Below are positions 1-4,424 of a DNA stretch of 6,231 nucleotides, one piece after another (the first letter of the stretch is position 1; each line of letters begins with the position of its first letter). Below the pieces are notes generated by a model, which saw nothing but the letters and a program-made list of their open reading frames with translations, ran no database searches and was not told the DNA's origin. A program made the translations under genes and the position numbers. Location: the NCBI GenBank assembly GCA_026982515.1, contig JALSGY010000036.1:1-6231 (forward strand). The letters run 5' to 3'. Source of the DNA: Paracoccaceae bacterium. GTDB lineage: Bacteria; Pseudomonadota; Alphaproteobacteria; Rhodobacterales; Rhodobacteraceae.

Positions 1-15
1 TTGGGCGAAGAGGGT

Positions 16-239
16 TCAGCGGTACTCGTTCCCGGCGATCACGCCGGCATGGAAGGCCAGCGCCGCGGTCGCTGTCGCCCCCGCCAGCGCCAGAAGCGGC
101 CACGGCAGCCTGATCTGGGCACCCGGCGCCAGCGCCACCGTCCCGGCGGGCAGGCCGGTGCCGTCAGCCGCCCCGCCGTGCGGTGGCGTCTTTCGGGCTG
201 CGGCTGGCACGCCACCGGGGTTTCGGCCTGCATGCTCAT
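16..239 (-). pseudogene. Small single-span membrane protein, probably frameshifted
   Basis: I do not recognise the family. The ATG at 239-237 overlaps the TGA of the preceding frame in an ATGA arrangement, which suggests translational coupling. The first 20 or so residues (MSMQAETPVACQPQPERRH) are plausible coding. Further on, that frame becomes an Arg/Trp/Pro-rich run typical of out-of-frame GC-rich DNA. The next frame instead gives a good C-terminus: a Gly/Ala linker, a hydrophobic span (LPWPLLALAGATATAALAFH) and a short tail (AGVIAGNEYR) before a TGA at 16-18. One missing base in the G4 run at 171-174 would join the two into a protein of about 74 residues with a cytoplasmic N-terminus and one membrane helix. 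Alternatively the intact frame may begin at a GTG near 208, giving a 64-residue protein without any frameshift. No good ribosome site supports that start, so it is the weaker reading. Confidence 0.4.
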
Positions 240-714
240 GGCCTGAGCGCCTGCTGGTGCAGCTGGCTGGCCAGGCGGGCCTGCAGATCCGGCTCGAGCT
301 GTCTTGCGACGCGGGCGATCCCGGGGCGCAGGGCGGGCCGGCGAAGGTAGGTTTGCGCCACGAGCCGGGTGCCGGCCTCGCTCGAGAGCAGCACGGGGAT
401 GTCCGGGGCCAGAAGGCGGGGTGTGCCCGTGCCGGCCTACCTGGCCAGGGTGCGGGCGAGGGTGAAGCGCCGCTGGGCCAGCCAGCTCTGGCGCGGCACG
501 GCGCGGGCCGATTGCGCCAGATGACGGGCCGCGCCTTGCGCATCGGTGCCGTTGCGGATCAATCGCCTGATCTCGCGCAGGCGTGCCCGCACCGGCCCGC
601 GGCCGGGCCCGATGGCCGTGCCCCGGCCATGGCTGCGGCCAGCGCAAGGATCAGCAGATACCGTGCCCACATCCCCCCTGGCAGGGCCCCGGCCCGTGCC
701 GGATGCGCTTTCAT
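236..714 (-). pseudogene. Broken gene for a hypothetical secreted (signal-peptide) protein
   Basis: I do not recognise the family. Reading starts best at the ATG at 714, which has a G-rich Shine-Dalgarno-like stretch (GGGGGGT) 7 bases upstream. A second ATG at 672 would give a more compact signal peptide. The N-terminus has a basic start and a hydrophobic run (WARYLLILALAAAMAG) typical of Sec export, with an AMA-type cleavage site. After this the frame runs out of sense and stops at 559. Shifting by one base, most simply a missing G in the G4 run at 621-624, continues into a helical, Arg/Ala/Gln-rich stretch (RLREIRRLIRNGTDAQGAAR). That frame meets a TAG at 437-439. The same frame beyond the TAG keeps strong coding character (for example LLAPDIPVLLSSEAGTRLV, LEPDLQARLASQLHQQ) down to a TGA at 236-238. 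Repaired, the product would be about 159 residues. Codon use on both sides of each lesion matches the intact neighbours. Decay fits best; sequencing error or stop readthrough are alternatives. Confidence 0.5.
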
Positions 715-865
715 GAAACTTACCCCCCATGTCCCGCCGGCTGTCGCCGGCACCCGCTGGCCACCCCGGGCCAGGGGAAGGATGAGCACGAGAGCATGAG
801 GATTCGGTTATCGGCCGGTGCGGATGGCAGGCGGTGCCGTGAAAAAGGACGCTGGATTTTCAGAG

Positions 866-894
866 AATTTTCTTTGTGCTCTTAAAGGAAAATT
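866..894. promoter_or_regulatory. AT-rich imperfect inverted repeat, candidate operator
   Basis: The arms are AATTTTCTTT (866-875) and AAAGGAAAATT (884-894), complementary except for one extra G, and separated by 8 bases. It stands out against very GC-rich surroundings and lies 60-90 bases upstream of the sugar transferase start. AT-rich, dyad-like sites of this kind are bound by regulators of polysaccharide genes in Alphaproteobacteria (Ros/MucR family). Assigning it to that family is only a guess. The stem is too AT-rich to be a convincing terminator. Confidence 0.3.
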
Positions 895-944
895 AACCAC
901 GACCATCCCCATTCTGGCCCGGCAGGAATTGCCTGATCCATCAT

Positions 945-948
945 GAGG
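945..948 (+). promoter_or_regulatory. Ribosome binding site of the sugar transferase
   Basis: GAGG (within TGAGG) lies 5 bases before the ATG at 954. The next in-frame ATG, at 984, has no such site, so the upstream start is preferred. Confidence 0.6.
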
Positions 949-953
949 TCCCA

Positions 954-1652
954 ATGCCGACAGGTGCCAGAGCCCTGAATTTCATGTCGCGGGAAGCCCG
1001 GCCCCACACTACCGTCCGTTTTGCGTGGCGGCGTGCAATCTATGCCGATTTCGGCAAGCGGCTGGCCGATCTGGTGCTGGTGTCGCTGCTCGCGCCCCTG
1101 GCATTGCCGCTGATCGTTCTGGCCTGCCTGCTGGTCTGGCGCGATGGGGGGGCGCCGATCTACGGCCAGCTGCGGGTGGGGCGCAATGGCGAGGTGTTCT
1201 GCTGCTGGAAGATCCGCACCATGGTGCCGGAGGCCGAGCGCGCACTGGATGACCTGCTGTGCCGTGATCCGGCGCTGGCGCAGGAGTGGGCCGAGACGCA
1301 GAAGCTGGCGCATGCCCCCCGCGTCACCCGCATCGGCCGCTGGCTGCGCCGGCTCAGCATTGATGAGCTCCCCCAGCTGTGGAACGTGGCGTTGGGGCAG
1401 ATGAGCCTGATCGGCCCGCGCCCGTTTATGCCTTCCCAGCGCGTGCTCTATGATGCCCAGCCCGGTGCCGCCGGCTATTACCGGCTGCGGCCCGGCATCT
1501 CGGGGCTGTGGCAGGTGGAGGCGCGCAACGGGGGATCGTTTCGCGACAGGGTCTGTTTCGACGATGCCTATGCGCGCAACCTCTCGCCCTGGCTGGACCT
1601 GGCGATCTTCCTGAAAACGCTGGTGGTGCTGGCCCGGGCCAGCGGCAGGTAG
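954..1652 (+). CDS. ExoY/WcaJ-type undecaprenyl-phosphate sugar-1-phosphate transferase
   Basis: This is a monotopic membrane enzyme that transfers a sugar-1-phosphate from a nucleotide sugar to undecaprenyl phosphate. The reaction is the priming step of exopolysaccharide or capsule repeat-unit assembly on the inner face of the cytoplasmic membrane. The 232 residues match the compact ExoY-type (bacterial sugar transferase family) rather than the long WbaP/WcaJ form with extra N-terminal helices. A hydrophobic re-entrant helix covers residues 39-62. The catalytic domain follows with VGRNG (75-79), KIRTM (86-90), the Asp-Glu catalytic pair at 137-138 in DELPQLWNV, GPRP (154-157), and RPGISGLWQV (179-188). 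It is closest in layout to Sinorhizobium ExoY, including the conserved W-x5-KL-x5-RVT segment at residues 112-125. The donor sugar (galactose or glucose) cannot be told from the sequence. No other polysaccharide gene lies in the window. It converges with the next gene. Start chosen by the GAGG ribosome site. Confidence 0.93.
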   Translation: MPTGARALNFMSREARPHTTVRFAWRRAIYADFGKRLADLVLVSLLAPLALPLIVLACLLVWRDGGAPIYGQLRVGRNGEVFCCWKIRTMVPEAERALDDLLCRDPALAQEWAETQKLAHAPRVTRIGRWLRRLSIDELPQLWNVALGQMSLIGPRPFMPSQRVLYDAQPGAAGYYRLRPGISGLWQVEARNGGSFRDRVCFDDAYARNLSPWLDLAIFLKTLVVLARASGR

Positions 1653-1662
1653 TTTCACGATG

Positions 1663-1679
1663 CCGGAAACGGTTTTCGG
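1663..1679. terminator. Possible hairpin between convergent genes
   Basis: CCGGAAA (1663-1669) can pair with TTTTCGG (1673-1679) around a three-base loop, with one G-U pair. It lies just 11 bases past the sugar transferase stop, in the 98-base gap between two convergent genes, where a terminator would be expected. Neither strand has a following T-run, so intrinsic termination is doubtful. Confidence 0.25.
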
Positions 1680-1750
1680 GCAGGGCGACGGGTGTGCCCC
1701 TGGCGACCGGGCCGCACGCGCAGAACAACGGGCGGCGTTGCGCCGGGCTG

Positions 1751-3343
1751 TCAATCGAAGGGGGCAAAGGCGTCGGGGCTGGCCCGGTTCCAGCGCGCCA
1801 GATAGCCGTGGGCGTCTTCCCACCCTTCCAGCAGGAAGCCCTCGGGCAGATAGGGATGGGCCTCGTCGCCGGTGATCATCTCGCCATGACGTTCGCGCAT
1901 CAGGAAATGGCGCGGCAGGAAGTCGCTGGGGTGCGCCAGCCCCGCGGTGCCGGTCATGTCGCCCAGCGCACGCAGGGTGTTGGCGTGAAAGCGGGCCACC
2001 CGCTCGGCCTTGTCGGGCACCACCAGGGCGCGCTGGCGCAGCCTGTCCTGGGTGGCCACGCCCACCGGGCAGGTGTTGGTGTGACAGGACTGGGCCTGGA
2101 TGCAGCCGATGGCGAACATGAAGCCGCGCGCCGAATTGGCCCAGTCGGCCCCCAGTGCCAGGGCCCGGGCGATATCGAAGGCGGTGATCAGCTTGCCCGA
2201 GGCGCCAATCTTCACCTGCCCGCGCAGGCCCGCCCCGCGCAGGGTGTTGTGCACGAAGCTGAGCCCCTCCACCAGCGGCATGCCCACGTGATCGGCAAAT
2301 TCCAGGGGGGCTGCACCGGTGCCGCCCTCCTTGCCGTCCACGACGATGAAATCGGGCACGATGCCGGTTTCCAGCATCGCCTTCACCACGCACATGAATT
2401 CGCGCCGATGTCCGACGCACAGCTTGAACCCCACCGGCTTGCCGCCGGATTTCTCGCGCAGCAGGGCGATGAATTCCATCATCTCCAGCGGCGTGGAAAA
2501 GGCGCTGTGGCGGGCCGGCGAGATGCAGTCGCGCCCCATCGGCACGCCGCGCGCCTCGGCGATCTCGGGCGTGACCTTGGCGGCCGGCAGCATCCCCCCA
2601 TGGCCCGGCTTGGCCCCCTGGCTGAGCTTCAGTTCGATCATCTTGACCTGCGGGTCGGCGGCCTGTTCGGCGAATTTTTCCGCGTCGAAGCCGCCGTCGG
2701 GCCTGCGGCAGCCGTAGTAGCCCGAGCCGATCTCGTAGATCAGGTCTCCGCCGCCCTGGCGGTGGTAGCGGCTGATGCCGCCCTCGCCGGTGTCATGGGC
2801 AAAGCCGCCCTTTCGCGCCCCGATGTTCAGCGCCAGGATGGCATTGCCCGACAGTGCTCCGAAGCTCATGGCCGAGATGTTGTAGAGCGAGGCGGCGTAG
2901 GGCTGGCGGCATTCGGGCCCGCCGATGGTGGTGCGAAAGTCGGTGTCCTGGATTTCCACCGGGTTGATCGAGTGGGTCAGCCAGGCATAGCCGGGATCAT
3001 AGACCCGCTGGCGGGTGCCGAAGGGGCGTTTGTCTTCCGCCCCCTTGGCACGCTGATAGACGATGGAGCGTTCGTCGCGGCTGAAGGGCTCTTCGTCCTG
3101 GTCGCTCTCGATCAGGTATTGCCGGATTTCCGGGCGCACGCCTTCGAACAGGAAGCGCATGTGACCGAGAATAGGATAGTTGCGCAGGATGGCGTGTTTC
3201 TTCTGGATCAGGTCGTAAAGGCCCAACCCGCTGAGCGCACCGAAGACGGTCAGGGGCAGCCAGAGCCAGCTCATCCAGGCCAGGCCGGCCGCGGAAGCCG
3301 CGGCGAGGATCACCATCAGGGCGAAAAAACCGAAACGCTGCAC
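1751..3343 (-). CDS. Membrane-anchored FMN-binding glutamate-synthase-like protein
   Basis: This protein has the FMN/iron-sulfur synthase domain of glutamate synthase but not its N-terminal glutaminase domain or its C-terminal GXGXG domain. It has about 530 residues, against roughly 1500 for GltB. Numbered from the upstream ATG, residues 4-47 form two hydrophobic helices that should anchor it in the cytoplasmic membrane. The catalytic TIM barrel follows: SAMSFGALS (159-167), GEGGIS (189-193 region), KLSQGAKPGHGG (241-252), VDGKEGGTGAAP (337-348) and GASGK (382-386). Cysteines 416, 422 and 427 have the C-x5-C-x4-C spacing (ending CHTNTCPVGVATQ) that binds the [3Fe-4S] cluster in glutamate synthase. 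No glutaminase or FAD subunit gene is nearby, so its ammonia source, electron donor and true substrate are unknown. It is divergent from prpB across about 170 bases. The GTG start at 3343 is preferred because AAGGAG lies 6 bases before it; the ATG at 3349 directly abuts that site and would add two residues. Confidence 0.9.
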   Translation of the reverse strand: MQRFGFFALMVILAAASAAGLAWMSWLWLPLTVFGALSGLGLYDLIQKKHAILRNYPILGHMRFLFEGVRPEIRQYLIESDQDEEPFSRDERSIVYQRAKGAEDKRPFGTRQRVYDPGYAWLTHSINPVEIQDTDFRTTIGGPECRQPYAASLYNISAMSFGALSGNAILALNIGARKGGFAHDTGEGGISRYHRQGGGDLIYEIGSGYYGCRRPDGGFDAEKFAEQAADPQVKMIELKLSQGAKPGHGGMLPAAKVTPEIAEARGVPMGRDCISPARHSAFSTPLEMMEFIALLREKSGGKPVGFKLCVGHRREFMCVVKAMLETGIVPDFIVVDGKEGGTGAAPLEFADHVGMPLVEGLSFVHNTLRGAGLRGQVKIGASGKLITAFDIARALALGADWANSARGFMFAIGCIQAQSCHTNTCPVGVATQDRLRQRALVVPDKAERVARFHANTLRALGDMTGTAGLAHPSDFLPRHFLMRERHGEMITGDEAHPYLPEGFLLEGWEDAHGYLARWNRASPDAFAPFD

Positions 3344-3349
3344 CTGCAT

Positions 3350-3355
3350 CTCCTT
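3350..3355 (-). promoter_or_regulatory. Ribosome binding site deciding a GTG start
   Basis: On the minus strand AAGGAG is followed directly by ATGCAG and then GTG. Spacing to the ATG (3349) is zero, which is not usable. Spacing to the GTG (3343) is six bases, close to optimal. Confidence 0.55.
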
Positions 3356-3517
3356 GTGGTCGGGGTATTCTTCGGGCCCATCTAGGCGGGTTCCGGCGCG
3401 AGTTTTCAATCGCAATGTTGGAATCCGCCGCCCTTGCGGCATGGATGGCGGGCTTGCGCCGCGGCCCTTCGCCTGATTTGACTTGAAGCCGGTATCCCAC
3501 TGGCAGGAGCAGGGCCC
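3356..3517. other. Divergent promoter region between the glutamate-synthase-like gene and prpB
   Basis: This non-coding gap must hold promoters for both genes. A small hairpin-forming repeat (GCCGC at 3427-3431, GCGGC at 3436-3440, loop CCTT) lies near the middle. A TTGACT at 3478-3483 resembles a -35 box for prpB, but no -10 box is seen at the right distance. I see no recognisable PrpR or other regulator site. Confidence 0.5.
3380..3409 (-). promoter_or_regulatory. Weak candidate promoter for the glutamate-synthase-like gene
   Basis: Minus-strand TTGAAA (3409-3404) is followed after 18 bases by CTAGAT (3385-3380). The -35 match is good and the -10 match is poor. It lies about 37 bases before the proposed GTG start, which is a sensible distance. 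Confidence 0.2.
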
Positions 3518-4408
3518 ATGTTTTCCAGGCTGCATCCACCGCAAAAGCGCCAGCGGCTGCGCCAGGCGCTGGCCGGGCAGGGCATCGTGCGCGCGCCGGG
3601 GGCGTTCTCGCCTCTGGTGGCGATGGAGATCGAGCGGGCAGGCTTCGAGGCGGTCTATGTCTCTGGCGCCGTTCTGTCGGCCGATCTGGGCCTGCCGGAC
3701 ATCGGCCTGACCACGCTCACCGAGGTGATGGGCCGGGCCGAGCAGATCGCCCGGGTCACCGACCTGCCGGTGATCCTCGACTGCGATACCGGCTTTGGCG
3801 AGCCGATGAACGTGGCCCGCACTCTGCGCATGGCCGAGGAGAAGGGGATTGCCGCGCTGCATGTGGAGGATCAGGTGAACCCCAAGCGCTGCGGCCATCT
3901 CGATGGCAAGAGCGTCGTGCCCGCCGCCGAGATGGTGCGCCGGATCAGGGCCGCCGCCGAGGCCCGGCGTGACCCCGATCTGGTGCTGATCGCCCGCACC
4001 GATGCCCGCGACGTGGAAGGGCTTGAGGCGATGATCGCGCGCGCCAACAGCTATGTGCGGGCCGGGGCGGACGTGATCTTTGCCGAGGCGCTGCGCAACG
4101 AGGAGGAATGGCGCCGTGCGGTGGCGGAAATCGGCGCGCCGCTTCTGGCCAACATGACCGAGTTCGGCAAGTCCGAGCTGCTCTCGGCGGGGCAGTTGCA
4201 CAAGGCCGGGGTGCGGGTGGCGATCTACCCGGTCACCACCCTGCGGGTGGCGATGAAGGCGGCCGGCGAGGTTCTGGACGAGATCGCCGAAACCGGCAGC
4301 CAGCGGGCCATGCTGGGCCGGATGCAGACCCGGCGGGAGCTGTACGAGCTGCTGCGCTACGAGGAATACACCCGGTTCGATCAGGGCATCTACAACTTCA
4401 AGCTATAG
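3518..4408 (+). CDS. prpB: 2-Methylisocitrate lyase (methylcitrate cycle)
   Basis: This cytoplasmic enzyme splits 2-methylisocitrate into pyruvate and succinate, the last step of the methylcitrate cycle that oxidises propionyl-CoA. It has 296 residues, the usual PrpB length, and the isocitrate lyase/PEP mutase fold is evident throughout. Visible marks are YVSGA (47-51), the Mg2+-binding DCDTGFG (88-94), the catalytic loop KRCGH (123-127, nucleophile-position Cys125) and IARTDA (158-163). KRCGH is the form found in PrpB and separates it from PEP mutase and oxaloacetate decarboxylase relatives. The loop and size also exclude the longer glyoxylate-cycle isocitrate lyase AceA. The C-terminus is YNFKL, so the usual lyase-family C-terminal arm seems complete. 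AGGAG (3505-3509) lies 8 bases before the ATG. It is followed after 16 bases by the aconitase-family gene on the same strand, an operon typical of prp loci. No prpC lies between them and no PrpR gene lies upstream within the window. Confidence 0.94.
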   Translation: MFSRLHPPQKRQRLRQALAGQGIVRAPGAFSPLVAMEIERAGFEAVYVSGAVLSADLGLPDIGLTTLTEVMGRAEQIARVTDLPVILDCDTGFGEPMNVARTLRMAEEKGIAALHVEDQVNPKRCGHLDGKSVVPAAEMVRRIRAAAEARRDPDLVLIARTDARDVEGLEAMIARANSYVRAGADVIFAEALRNEEEWRRAVAEIGAPLLANMTEFGKSELLSAGQLHKAGVRVAIYPVTTLRVAMKAAGEVLDEIAETGSQRAMLGRMQTRRELYELLRYEEYTRFDQGIYNFKL

Positions 4409-4411
4409 CCC

Positions 4412-4419
4412 GGGGGTGA
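4412..4419 (+). promoter_or_regulatory. Ribosome binding site of the aconitase-family gene
   Basis: GGGGGTGA can pair over its full length with the end of 16S rRNA if one G-U pair is allowed, and ends 5 bases before the ATG at 4425. It lies within the 16-base gap after the prpB stop, so the gene is probably translated from the prpB transcript. Confidence 0.5.
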
Positions 4420-4424
4420 AAGGC

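Larger units (their letters stand above)
715..953. other. Divergent intergenic region
   Basis: No gene is visible between the minus-strand secreted-protein remnant and the sugar transferase. The first part is as GC-rich as the flanking genes. Positions of about 847 to 898 form the only distinctly AT-rich patch in the window and contain an inverted repeat. A promoter for one or both divergent genes must lie here, but I cannot place convincing -35 and -10 elements. Confidence 0.6.

Noticed and set aside
158..799. Plus-strand open frame (213 codons) opposite the broken minus-strand genes
   Set aside because: It is a low-complexity Gly/Ala/Arg/Pro sequence with no ribosome site or motif. The minus strand shows the better coding pattern despite its lesions.
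866..894. The AT-rich inverted repeat as a transcription terminator
   Set aside because: The stem has almost no G-C pairs and lies between divergent starts, where a terminator is not needed.
882..2420. Minus-strand open frame (512 codons) across the sugar transferase and the C-terminus of the glutamate-synthase-like gene
   Set aside because: It crosses two real genes in a wrong frame and has shadow composition.
1508..3385. Long plus-strand open frame (625 codons) opposite the glutamate-synthase-like gene
   Set aside because: Its translation is a Gly/Ala/His/Gln-rich sequence without motifs, and it lies opposite a gene with clear catalytic and cluster motifs. Long antisense frames are expected at this GC content.
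3350..4201. Upstream extension of the minus-strand glutamate-synthase-like frame to an ATG at 4201
   Set aside because: The extension lies opposite prpB and the intergenic region, has shadow-like composition, and would place the membrane helices mid-protein. The AAGGAG site at 3350-3355 marks the real start.
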